Assembly (NCBI RefSeq): GCF_023101685.1
Contig: NZ_CP082164.1
Span: forward strand, 2,604,001 to 2,668,000
Direction: 5' to 3'
Origin: Bradyrhizobium sp. 186
GTDB taxonomy: Bacteria; Pseudomonadota; Alphaproteobacteria; Rhizobiales; Xanthobacteraceae
DNA: 64,000 nucleotides
Made by a program: the position numbers and the translations under genes. Under the pieces are notes generated by a model. The model saw nothing but the letters and a program-made list of their open reading frames with translations. It was not told the origin of the DNA and did no database searches. Below are positions 17,561 through 25,535 of this stretch, one piece after another (positions within the stretch are counted from its first letter, which is position 1; every line of letters begins with the position of its first letter).

Positions 17561-18778
17561 TCAACCTCCCGTATGTGGCGTGCCGACTAGGAGTGGCATG
17601 TCGAGCGTGAAGCGTGAGCCTTTCGGCTCATTCGATGCTATCTTCAGTTGGCCGTTGAGTTGCCTGAGTAGGCCATTGATCAGCCTGAGGCCCAGGCTCT
17701 TGCGGGGCTGATCGATGTCGAAACCTTCCGGGAGACCGATGCCTTGGTCGGAAACTTCGACCAGGAGGCGCCCCCCAATCTCGCGGGCGGATACTTGGAT
17801 TGTGCCGGCGCGATCAGGGTAGGCGTACTTGACCGCGTTGGTCACGAGTTCATTGACCAGAAGCCCCAACGGAATGGCCTGGTCGGCCGAAAGCCCCGTC
17901 CGGTCAGCATGGCAGAGTACGGTGTGTCCAGGTGTTGTTTCCTGGAGTTTGTTGCAAAGCTCGCCCATAAAGTCGGCAAGCTCGACGAAACCGATTTGCG
18001 TGCCGCGCCATAGGTGGTCATGAACTTGGGCTATGGTTGCGACTCGCGAGCCGGCGTCCGCTAGTGCACTTTGCGCGTCCTCTGACTGCGCGCTGAGCGC
18101 CTGAACGCGAAGTAGCCCAACGACAACAGCAAGACTGTTCTTGACACGGTGACTCATCTCCCGCGTTAGCAGGGCCTGATAGTCAAGCGCCTCTTGAAGC
18201 CGGGCATCGGCCTGCTGACGCTCGATAGCGATGCCGAGAAGTCCTGCGAAGCCCGCAAGGAAGTCGGCGTCCGCTCGGTCGAACTGACCGGGGTCCGGAC
18301 TGTCGACCTCCAGCACACCGAACGGGCGGTTACCTTCACCGCCTCGTTCGATAAGGACGTTGATCGCGCGCCTGACGCCATGGTCGGCTAGGAGCTGAGG
18401 CGTGCGAAACCGCGTTTCTTCATGTAGATGGTTCGAGATGACCGCTTTACCAGTATGGTACGCGAAGCCAGCCGGCGATTCGACGTCGGCTCCAAGTGCG
18501 GTATTATCAGTTGCGCCCGGGGCCCAGCCGACGCCTGAGCGCACGAGAAGACGGTTTTCATCCGGTAGATATTCCAAGACCTTGGCAAAAGGCGCCTCAA
18601 GTCCTTGAGCAGAGAGTTCGGTCGCGCGCTGCAGAATTTGTCGGAAATCACGCGTCTGCAAAGCAGAGCGGCCAAACTCGCCGAGAAGAGATTGCTGACG
18701 CAGGCGGTAGGGAAGTTCGTCCCGGCTATTCGATGATACAGAAGCCCTTTTGCCGGCGAGTTGTAAGGGGCAGGTCAT
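17561..18778 (-). CDS. GAF-domain sensor histidine kinase, HisKA_2 type
   Basis: Signal-transduction kinase of about 405 residues from the ATG at 18778. A GAF domain occupies roughly residues 40-190 (GFAYHTGKAVISNHL, NVLIERG, FGVLEVDS). A HisKA_2 dimerisation/phosphoacceptor helix follows with LLTREMSHRVKNSLAVV, where the His is the phosphorylation site, and then an ATPase domain with N-box LLVNELVTNAVKYAYP, DQGIGLPEG and GLRLINGLLRQLNG. There are no membrane segments, so it is a soluble sensor. Kinases of this class often feed the alphaproteobacterial general stress response, which would fit the neighbours, but no response regulator is adjacent. The open frame extends upstream into unlikely sequence. 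Confidence 0.85.
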   Translation of the reverse strand: MTCPLQLAGKRASVSSNSRDELPYRLRQQSLLGEFGRSALQTRDFRQILQRATELSAQGLEAPFAKVLEYLPDENRLLVRSGVGWAPGATDNTALGADVESPAGFAYHTGKAVISNHLHEETRFRTPQLLADHGVRRAINVLIERGGEGNRPFGVLEVDSPDPGQFDRADADFLAGFAGLLGIAIERQQADARLQEALDYQALLTREMSHRVKNSLAVVVGLLRVQALSAQSEDAQSALADAGSRVATIAQVHDHLWRGTQIGFVELADFMGELCNKLQETTPGHTVLCHADRTGLSADQAIPLGLLVNELVTNAVKYAYPDRAGTIQVSAREIGGRLLVEVSDQGIGLPEGFDIDQPRKSLGLRLINGLLRQLNGQLKIASNEPKGSRFTLDMPLLVGTPHTGG

Positions 18779-18861
18779 GCGCGATCCGTTCGTGTGGTAG
18801 TGCCGCGAGGAGCTTGTTGTCCACCCTCCGTACTGCAGCAGGCTCCGAGGATTTTGACGCC

Positions 18862-18939
18862 TCAGCGCATCAAGAACCACAGCAGGATAATCACCGGGAT
18901 GGGAACTCCGATTAGCCAAAGAAGTACGCTACGGCCCAT
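18862..18939 (-). CDS. Very small hydrophobic membrane peptide (25 residues)
   Basis: A 78-base frame begins at ATG 18939 with a perfect GGAGG six bases upstream and ends with TGA at 18864-18862. The product starts MGRSVLLWLIGVPIPVIIL and ends WFLMR: one transmembrane helix with a central Pro-Ile-Pro kink and basic residues at both ends. Similar one-helix peptides are common in rhizobial stress islands, to my recollection. It lies between the kinase and the YciE/F gene on the same strand. The strong ribosome-binding site is the main support for it being real. Confidence 0.6.
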   Translation of the reverse strand: MGRSVLLWLIGVPIPVIILLWFLMR

Positions 18940-18992
18940 GATGATCCTCCTGGGTGGAGCCCCGAAACGGGCAGCGGGGTTTCTGAGATGGC

Positions 18993-19496
18993 TCAGGCGG
19001 CTTTCCGATTGATCGCTTGTTTTGCAAGCTGGCTGAGCAGATCATCCGTCTTCTTTTCTTCTTGCAGCGTTTTATCGAGCAGCTCTGCAACATCCCGCAG
19101 CCCAAGCTGCGAGGCCCAGGTTTTAAGTGTTCCATAGCGCGAGATCTCGTAATGCTCGACGGCCTGAGCACCAGCCAGAAGGCCGGCATCCAGAGCCTCC
19201 GACCCTTCGAAATCCTCCATTACCTCTTTGCCTTCCTCGACAATGCCGAGGACAGCATCACAGGTCTTCGTCCGCGCGGGCTTTTCGATCAATTCGAAAA
19301 TCTGGACTAGACGCTCTATGTGTCCTTCTGTTTCATCGCGGTGCGTTTCAAACGCCTTCCTCAGATCTTCAGAATCAGCAGCTTTCGCCATCTTCGGCAA
19401 GGCCCGCAGGATCTGCTTTTCGGCGAAATGGATATCCTTGAGTGTTTCGTAAAATAGATCTTCGAGCGTCTTCTGAGTCTTTGGTCTGGCAGCCAT
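18993..19496 (-). CDS. YciE/YciF ferritin-like family protein (DUF892)
   Basis: 167-residue four-helix-bundle protein of the YciE/YciF (DUF892) family, starting TLEDLFYETLKDIHFAEKQILRALPKMAKAA, the family signature. Probable diiron ligands are Glu and His in the HFAEKQ, HRDETEGH and VEHYEISRYGTL motifs. These proteins are induced by osmotic, oxidative or stationary-phase stress and are thought to be ferritin-like, but the exact activity is not established. It has its own upstream region and stands 54 bp from the small membrane-peptide gene on the same strand, so the two may be co-transcribed. Confidence 0.9.
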   Translation of the reverse strand: MAARPKTQKTLEDLFYETLKDIHFAEKQILRALPKMAKAADSEDLRKAFETHRDETEGHIERLVQIFELIEKPARTKTCDAVLGIVEEGKEVMEDFEGSEALDAGLLAGAQAVEHYEISRYGTLKTWASQLGLRDVAELLDKTLQEEKKTDDLLSQLAKQAINRKAA

Positions 19497-19689
19497 TGCT
19501 CACTCCTTTGTGCTAACCCGAGTCATCCTGTCGACAGCCGAAAGTCCGCGGTGCAACGCTGGCCCGAAACACGCAACCCCATTGGCTGGTAAGCCACCCT
19601 CTCGGAGGCGGTGACGTAAGCGGTTCGCCTATCTCTCCGCGGCCGGCTCTGCGCCTGTCCGGGCTTGCCCCGAGATAACGACGGGCAAT

Positions 19690-19781
19690 GCAATTCCACA
19701 AGTTTAGAAAATACTAGAAGAGTTGATGCTTTGAGACTGCCTCACTTCTCGCGTCGTTTCCTTTTGACGACTCTATTGCGC
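19690..19781. repeat. Inverted repeat copy A (partner at 25187-25278)
   Basis: A stretch of 92 bp, covering the last 13 or so codons of the PAS-LuxR gene and about 50 bp beyond it, recurs in inverted orientation at 25187-25278 with only a few mismatches. Shared runs include TTCTAGTATTTTCT and GAGTCGTCAAAAGGAAACGACG (partner strand). Confidence 0.85.
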
Positions 19782-21244
19782 GTAATTCCGCGTTCGCGTC
19801 CCCAAATAATAGCCGCGCCGCGCCGATTGACTCCGAGCTTACGGTAAAGCGAGGCAACGTGATTTCGAACCGTGTTTTTCGAGAGGCTCAACGTTGCGCT
19901 CATTTGCGCGTCCGTCATACCCTCACAAATCAACCCTAAGATCTCACGCTCACGATCGGTCAGGTCGTCCAGATCTGCGGTGGAACGTGAAGCACGTGAC
20001 GATTGACGAAGCGCGGCAAGCTTTTCGACAATGGTTCGACTGAGCCACGAAGTATCTTGCATGACCGCCTCAATCGCTTCGATCAGCTCTTCCTCGGATC
20101 GCTTGCGTTCTGTGATGTCAAGCATCACGCAAAGAACGCACCGCCAATCATTGATCCTCACGATTTCGGATGAGACAAGACAATCCAAGATCGTTCCATC
20201 CTTGGCTTTCATTTGAAGGTCTAGGTTGCGAATGCTTCCCGTCTCTTCCAGGGCTTTCTCGAATTGCTGCTGTGCAACCCTGTCAACCCACAGGTGTATC
20301 TCAGTCGCACCACGACCGATAACCTCCTCCTCCGTATAACCGGTGATCTGTCGAAACGCCTCGTTCACTTCAAGAATCTTGAATCCTGCAAGGTTGGCGA
20401 TTGTGGCCGGCACGGGCGCGAGCCGAAAGGATGTCGCGAAACGCTCTTCGCTTTGGCGCAGCGCGGTCTCTGCCTTCTTGCGCGAATCGATATCCGCAAA
20501 GGTAAAGAGCATGCAGTTCTCGTCGTCCATCTCGATCGGCTGGCCGGCGACGATGACGAATTTTTGAGTCCTTCCAGGTAGCGGAATGTGAGCCTCCATT
20601 TGGGGAATCGTTCGGCCTTCCTTGAGGCGCTCGAGCGCTAACTGTCTTTGCTCCGCGTCGGCCAAAACATCGATATCGCTAATTGAACGGCCAATGATCT
20701 TTTCACTCGGGTACCCTGTCATCTCGGTGAAGCCTTGATTGACTTTCACGTACCGAAGGTCGGCAAGACGGCAAATGATCGCGGGAGCAGGGTTCGCGTT
20801 GAACGCTGCTTCGAACCTCTTCTCCGCCTCATACTGCTCCGTGACATCACGGGTGATCAGAATAAAGCAGTCCGGTTCACCTGACCTTTCTGTGATGACA
20901 AGGCTTCGAATTTGGTGGACCCATGCTTGATCTTGGTTTCGAACGCGGGTCACTTGGACGGTGACATCGTCGAAGCGCTCGCCGGCGATCACACGCTCGA
21001 TGGGGTACTCGCCACGGCTGAGAGGATGATTGTTACGGTACCGTAGCCGGAACCGTTTTCGGTACGTTTCAACGTTCTTGCCGAGATCTGCCAGCTTATC
21101 GGCACCATGCATGGCAAGTGCCGCATCATTAGCCCAGACGATGGTCCGATCCGGATCTATGATGATTATCCCTTCGCTCACTCCAGATACGATCTGCTGC
21201 AACTGGCTGCGGTCACGACGCGGGCTGACTGGGCGCATCTGCAA
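19742..21244 (-). CDS. Multi-PAS sensor protein with C-terminal LuxR-type HTH
   Basis: 500-residue regulator. It has three PAS modules: residues about 12-135 (IVSGVSEGIIIID, VTEQYEAEKRFEAAF), 140-260 (PAPAIICRLADLRYVKVN) and 270-400 (FRLAPVPATIANLAG, LDITERKRSEEE). A short helical linker leads to a LuxR/FixJ HTH at about 430-490 (DLTDREREILGLICEGMTD, LSLSKNTVRNHVASLYRKLGV). There is no receiver or kinase domain, so this is a one-component sensor-regulator. The basic tail NRVVKRKRREK lies within the inverted repeat shared with 25187-25278. It is divergent from the PRC-barrel gene. Confidence 0.87.
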   Translation of the reverse strand: MQMRPVSPRRDRSQLQQIVSGVSEGIIIIDPDRTIVWANDAALAMHGADKLADLGKNVETYRKRFRLRYRNNHPLSRGEYPIERVIAGERFDDVTVQVTRVRNQDQAWVHQIRSLVITERSGEPDCFILITRDVTEQYEAEKRFEAAFNANPAPAIICRLADLRYVKVNQGFTEMTGYPSEKIIGRSISDIDVLADAEQRQLALERLKEGRTIPQMEAHIPLPGRTQKFVIVAGQPIEMDDENCMLFTFADIDSRKKAETALRQSEERFATSFRLAPVPATIANLAGFKILEVNEAFRQITGYTEEEVIGRGATEIHLWVDRVAQQQFEKALEETGSIRNLDLQMKAKDGTILDCLVSSEIVRINDWRCVLCVMLDITERKRSEEELIEAIEAVMQDTSWLSRTIVEKLAALRQSSRASRSTADLDDLTDREREILGLICEGMTDAQMSATLSLSKNTVRNHVASLYRKLGVNRRGAAIIWGRERGITRNRVVKRKRREK

Positions 21245-21435
21245 GCTCCACGGTTCACGTTTGCTCGTTAGGGACGAAGCATCGCCGCCGGGCTCCTTAG
21301 GGAAAGGGTTGTTTTTACTACTTAGCTTAGTCCTTTCTTGCCAGTGACATCCAGGGTGCCGGCATCTAAATAGCCTTAATCAGGACGACGAACTCATTTT
21401 CGTCCTCCACACTTAGGGATCAAGAGGAGGCAGTT

Positions 21436-21831
21436 TTGCAAAGTTCAAATCGCGGACGCGAAGGCGACGCTTCTCGGAGTGAGACACGAACTCTTATCGC
21501 AGCCAGCAAGGTCGAGGGGACAGCGGTCTATAACCGTCAAGGCGAAGCTCTCGGCTCCGTCTATGACGTGATGATCGACAAGCGTTCGGGCGATGTTGCG
21601 TATGCGGTGATGTCATTCGGCGGGTTCCTGGGCATTGGAAATAGTTACCATCCGGTTCCCTGGAGCATGCTCGACTACGACGAATCCCAAAGCGGGTACG
21701 TCGTCGATGTTAACAAGGAGATGCTGGAGAAGGCGCCCATCTTTGTGCAAGGACAGGAGCCGAGCTGGGCCGATCACAGTTATGTGCGTCAGATCGACGA
21801 TTATTACGGCAGCTCGCACCGCAGTCTCTGA
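21436..21831 (+). CDS. PRC-barrel domain protein
   Basis: 131-residue protein with one PRC-barrel domain (about residues 20-105: LIAASKVEGTAVYNRQGEALGSVYDVMIDKRSG, then YHPVPWSMLDYDES). It starts at TTG 21436 with AGGAGG seven bases upstream. Stand-alone PRC-barrel proteins of this kind are common in rhizobial stress islands; the role is unknown. It is transcribed away from the PAS-LuxR gene, whose product could regulate it. Confidence 0.85.
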   Translation: MQSSNRGREGDASRSETRTLIAASKVEGTAVYNRQGEALGSVYDVMIDKRSGDVAYAVMSFGGFLGIGNSYHPVPWSMLDYDESQSGYVVDVNKEMLEKAPIFVQGQEPSWADHSYVRQIDDYYGSSHRSL

Positions 21832-22212
21832 TCCGCTGTTGCTCGCCGCGCAGCCGAGGATGGCGAGCCATCGATGGTGTTCGCGCGCATCGGATTGCTG
21901 GGAACGTTGTTGATGGGCATGAGGAAAAGGAGTCCGAGCGCACGAAAAACGACCACCCCTGGATCCGAAGGAAGCGCGCGCGAAGAATCCGCGTGGTCCT
22001 ATCAAAGGGGAGTTGAAGGGCCGGAGAAGAACCTATCCAAGAATCGCTCCGGTAGTTTCAATGCTGACCAAACACCCGCCCAGCTTCGAAAACGCATCGC
22101 CGAGCTTGATCTTGGGTTCCGCGAACTAGAAAGAAATCGCTTTGATTATGACCACGAAGATCGATGGTACCAAACGAAAAAGCCGTCAAAGGCGTGGAAC
22201 AGGAGAAATGCG

Positions 22213-22389
22213 ATGCCGGACAATCTCTCAAAGAAAGGCCAGCCGGACCGATCGAAGATTGCGATGAATGAGGCTTTTGAGGTCCGTCACTGGATCAAAC
22301 ATCTTGGAGTTTCGAAGGAAGAGCTGCAGCGCGCCGTCGACAAGGTCGGCAATTCGGCTGCGGCCGTGAAGAAAGAGCTCGAGAAATAG
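22213..22389 (+). CDS. DUF3606 domain protein
   Basis: 58-residue protein beginning MPDNLSKKGQPDRSKIAMNE and containing the DUF3606 pattern RHWIKHLGVSKEELQRAVDKVGN. The ATG at 22213 has AGGAG at 22201-22206. The frame stays open upstream to about 21874, but that part reads as low-complexity basic sequence with no family resemblance, so the short start is preferred. DUF3606 proteins are small, of unknown function, and often sit beside stress genes as here. Confidence 0.8.
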   Translation: MPDNLSKKGQPDRSKIAMNEAFEVRHWIKHLGVSKEELQRAVDKVGNSAAAVKKELEK

Positions 22390-22612
22390 TGGCATCGCCA
22401 TGGGCAGAATTGCCATCATGATAGGAAAGTATCGCATATTAAAAGCAGCACGTTTTTGCTTTCATCGAGGACGTATGATGCGCAACAATCGCCCTTGGAT
22501 GCCGGATTACGAAAATTGAGCTGAGGAAATCGATCGTTGAATGGAGAATGCGTGCTGAACGTTGCCGACAAGCGTTGGTAACCATCGAAAAATGACCGGG
22601 TGGGTATAACTC

Positions 22613-23461
22613 GTGCAAAAAGCCTGGCGTCTGTTGAAGACCACGGTTACTGCATTCATCAATGACGAGGCGCTTGGAAGGGGCGCGGCAATAGCCTTTT
22701 ACACGGTGACGTCAATTGCTCCGGTTCTGCTGATCGTCGTCGCGATCGCAGGCGTGGTTTTCGGGCGGGAGGCTGCGCAAAACGGAATTATTGCTCAGCT
22801 AAGTGGCCTGATCGGCCAACAAAGTGCCGAAATTCTACAGACCGCTCTCGCGAGCGCGCAGAGTAAGACCTCCGGCAAGATCGCCACCGTTGTAGGGGTG
22901 GTCATGGTTATCGTTACCGCTTCAGGCGTATTCGGTGAAATGCAAGCGGCGCTTAACGTCATCTGGAAAGCAGACCCGACGGGAACACCGATATCCCGTT
23001 TGATTAGGGCGCGCGCGGCCGGCTTAGGGCTTGTGGTCTCGTTGGGATTTCTCTTGATGGTATCGTTGGTGATAAGTGCGGGGCTGTCCGCATTTGGCGA
23101 TTACCTGAACTCTGTTTTTCCGTTTGGCCAGGTCATCCTTACGATTGTGAACGCGGTGATATCTCTTCTGCTAATTTCGATCTTGTTCGCAACAATCTAC
23201 AAAGTTCTGCCGGACAAACATATCGACTGGCGTGACGTGATCGTTGGAGCCATCGTGACGTCGTTCTTGTTCACCGCTGGAAAGTCGCTAATTGGCTGGT
23301 ATATCGGCAGCAGCGCGGTGGCTTCTGCTTATGGTGCCGCAGGGGCGCTGATCGTCATGTTGCTCTGGGTGTATTACTCAGCTCAGATTTTTTTGCTCGG
23401 CGCTGAATTCACTAAAGCGTATTCCTACCGCGCTAAGTCTGACGATGCTTCCAGGGTTTAG
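22613..23461 (+). CDS. YihY/BrkB-family inner-membrane protein
   Basis: 282-residue integral membrane protein starting at GTG 22613. About six transmembrane segments are visible. The family motifs are ALGRGAAIAFYTVTSIAPVLLI at the N-terminus, ALNVIWKAD in the loop, and YGAAGALIVMLLWVYYSAQIFLLGAEF near the C-terminus. Despite the old name 'ribonuclease BN/virulence factor', the function is unsettled; envelope stress or transport roles have been proposed. It is the last plus-strand gene before the IS630 element. Confidence 0.9.
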   Translation: MQKAWRLLKTTVTAFINDEALGRGAAIAFYTVTSIAPVLLIVVAIAGVVFGREAAQNGIIAQLSGLIGQQSAEILQTALASAQSKTSGKIATVVGVVMVIVTASGVFGEMQAALNVIWKADPTGTPISRLIRARAAGLGLVVSLGFLLMVSLVISAGLSAFGDYLNSVFPFGQVILTIVNAVISLLLISILFATIYKVLPDKHIDWRDVIVGAIVTSFLFTAGKSLIGWYIGSSAVASAYGAAGALIVMLLWVYYSAQIFLLGAEFTKAYSYRAKSDDASRV

Positions 23462-23564
23462 CTGTTTCACTTCGCGTTTCTCCTCGCCGGTGTCTTTCCG
23501 CGCCGCAATTGGATCAACTGTGCACACCAACGGATATCGATTTGTAAGCTGTGACGTGTCAGAT

Positions 23565-23813
23565 TCAGTTAGTACACGCGACGATGGCCGATCGATACAC
23601 CATATGTTTCGGCCGGTGTCTGCAAAACCCGCAACGTGTCTCGCCCCCAATACCTTCCGCAAATCCTGGATAGCTTTGGCTTTCGGGAATGAGGGAAGCA
23701 GCGACTGCCGCCACTTTCCACCACGCTAATTTTCGACAGTAGCGAACCAAATAGATCGCCGCCGATAAGCCGGCCGGCCCGTCAGATGACGAGGCATTCA
23801 ACGTCTTGGACAA
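23565..23813 (-). pseudogene. Remnant of a thioredoxin reductase-like FAD/NAD(P) oxidoreductase
   Basis: Reading the minus strand from about 23813, fragments of an FAD-dependent oxidoreductase appear in shifting frames: VECLVI, then GPAGLSAAIYLVR (part of the Rossmann GGGPAG motif with glycines missing), SLIPESQSYPGF and GIGGE, and after another frame change TLRVLQTPAETYGVSI. Intact relatives are about 300 residues; only the first quarter is left and at least two indels are present. The 5' end lies only a few bases from the left end of the IS630 element, so insertion and decay both contributed. Confidence 0.65.
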
Positions 23814-23828
23814 TCGGCGTTGATACTA

Positions 23829-25092
23829 GGTCAGCGTTTCCATGGTTCGAATCATATCAGGCTGCATCGGCAAGCTTATAGGACCAGGTGTGGATGACGG
23901 GATGGCGATTGACGTCGTCGATGCCGGCCATGATGCGTCCCTTGAGTGCGTGCTTTGATGTCACTCGGATGTGACGCAGGACAGAGCGGGCAAACTTGGA
24001 GAAGAAGCCCTCGATGAGGTTGAGCCAGGAGCCGTGCTTTGGCGTGAACGTGAAGCCGAAGCGGCCTGCCGGTCGGGTGTCGAGCCAGGCTCTGGTTTCC
24101 CTCGAGATGTGTGCCGAATGATTGTCGAGGATCAGCTTGATCGCGGTGCTGGCCGGATAGGCGGCATCGAGAAGCTTGAGGAATTCGATGAACTCGCGGC
24201 TGCGGTGGCGATCTCTGACGAGCGCGTGGACCTTTCCGGTGAGCAGATCTATCCCGGCCAACAGGCTGAGCGTGCCATGGCGTTTGTACTCATGATCCCG
24301 CGCAAAGGTGGCGTGGATGCCGGGCTCAGGCGGCAAATCCGGCGCCGTGGTCGCGATGGCCTGAATTCCCGGCTTCTCGTCGCAAGAGACGATCGCCACC
24401 GGTTTTCCCCGCTTCTTGGATCTGGCAGGGGCTTTTTTCAGGACATCGACTTCACGATAGACGCACAGAACCTCCGCCATCTTCTGTTCGAACGCGGCGT
24501 CGCGATTTTCAAGATAGTAGCGCACCTTGTGCGGCTTGATTGCCTCTTGGCCGAGAAGCTTGCACACCGTGCCTTGAACCAGACGGGCGAGACATTCGTG
24601 CCCCGCCGCCGGTCCGTGCTTGCGCGCATGACGGGCCAAAAGCCGCGTCGTCCACAGCTCGTGTGGATAGCCGTGCTCCTTGGCCTTGTCGCACGCCAAA
24701 GACACCAACCAGGCCTTGGCCTCAGGCGTGATCACCGGCTCCCTGCCCGGTCGCGGTCGGTCGTCGAGTGCCGCCAGTGCGCCGTACGCCACGGCTCGCT
24801 CGACGCAGCGTTGGACCGTCTGATGGTGCACGCGAAGCCGTTGTCCCACGGCAAAGAACGATGGCTGTTCGAGGTAGGCGAGCAGCATCGCTGCCCGCGA
24901 CACCCGGCTCGCCGGTTCCGTCCTCGACCGCGAAAGAGCCGTCAACACTTCAGCCTCCTCATCGGTCAGCGCCAACTCGACCGCTTGCCGCCACTTCGCC
25001 ATGACGCCACTCCTCGTTCAGCCAAACACAAACGAGGAATCCCGCAACAAACCATCCGTTCCATCAGTGCCAATTTCATGGAATCGGTCGTC
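23829..25092 (-). mobile_element. IS630-family insertion sequence
   Basis: The element is bounded by TA dinucleotides (23827-23828 and 25093-25094), the standard IS630 target duplication, each within a CTAG. Terminal sequences GGTCAGCGTTTCCATG (left) and GACGACCGATTCCATG (right, reverse strand) form imperfect inverted repeats. It holds a single full-length transposase gene. It sits between the thioredoxin-reductase remnant and a non-coding stretch. Confidence 0.75.
23857..25002 (-). CDS. IS630-family transposase
   Basis: 381-residue DDE transposase. The N-terminal HTH region (about 20-85) contains RLRVHHQTVQRCVERAV. The catalytic triad is visible as SCDEKPG (first Asp), LILDNHSAH (second Asp) and KHGSWLNLIEGFFSKFARSVL (final Glu). 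The length is normal for the family and no frameshift is seen, so it may be active. It is a different lineage from the IS630 transposase at 40095-41225. Confidence 0.9.
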   Translation of the reverse strand: MAKWRQAVELALTDEEAEVLTALSRSRTEPASRVSRAAMLLAYLEQPSFFAVGQRLRVHHQTVQRCVERAVAYGALAALDDRPRPGREPVITPEAKAWLVSLACDKAKEHGYPHELWTTRLLARHARKHGPAAGHECLARLVQGTVCKLLGQEAIKPHKVRYYLENRDAAFEQKMAEVLCVYREVDVLKKAPARSKKRGKPVAIVSCDEKPGIQAIATTAPDLPPEPGIHATFARDHEYKRHGTLSLLAGIDLLTGKVHALVRDRHRSREFIEFLKLLDAAYPASTAIKLILDNHSAHISRETRAWLDTRPAGRFGFTFTPKHGSWLNLIEGFFSKFARSVLRHIRVTSKHALKGRIMAGIDDVNRHPVIHTWSYKLADAA

Positions 25093-25094
25093 TA

Positions 25095-25535
25095 GTTTGC
25101 CCTCAGCAAAGCGAGTCAATCTCAGGCCATGCCGTCCACCTTAACGGTACGTCGAGGTGTTTGGCAAAGACCGAGCCAACGTTTAGGCGCAATAGAGTCG
25201 TCAAAAGGAAACGACGCGAGAAGTGAGGCAGTCTCAAAGCACCAATTCTTCTAGTATTTTCTCAACTTGTGGAATTGCGGGGCCCGTCCTTACCTCAGGC
25301 GTATTGATTTCGGAAAGCCGGTCTTTTCCGTTCCCGGATTGGGCCGGCTAGACGATTGTGGGGGCCTTGTCGTCGCGGACGCACTTAAGCGCGAAGCATC
25401 AATGCCCGCGTAGCCGACCTACCACGGCGATGGAGGACGATTAGGCCGCGGCAAGTGTCGCTCCGGAAGCGTCGGGAACTAATGCCATCATGGAGTTCAG
25501 GCTTCAATTCAAACAGTTCGTAAGAGGATTGCGTC
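25095..25535. other. 441-bp non-coding stretch containing inverted repeat copy B
   Basis: No gene is seen. It contains 25187-25278, the inverted copy of 19690-19781. The last 60 bp form the leader of the DUF3618 gene and include GGGAAC at 25475-25480 followed 15 bases later by GTT, a loose resemblance to a general-stress sigma (EcfG) promoter that I do not consider established. Confidence 0.5.
25187..25278. repeat. Inverted repeat copy B (partner at 19690-19781)
   Basis: Reverse complement of 19690-19781 with a few substitutions. It corresponds to the last codons and 3' flank of the PAS-LuxR gene, without the rest of the gene. The two copies face each other across about 5.4 kb that holds the PRC-barrel, DUF3606, BrkB and IS630 genes. 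Confidence 0.85.

Noticed and set aside
17293..17610. Plus-strand frame of 105 codons before the kinase gene
   Set aside because: It overlaps the kinase 3' end, lacks a ribosome-binding site and resembles no family; it lies in old repeat-rich DNA.
25475..25498. Possible EcfG-type promoter (GGGAAC, 15 bases, GTT) upstream of the DUF3618 gene
   Set aside because: The spacing is shorter than the usual 16-17 and the -10 element is incomplete; no similar pair was found upstream of the neighbouring stress genes.
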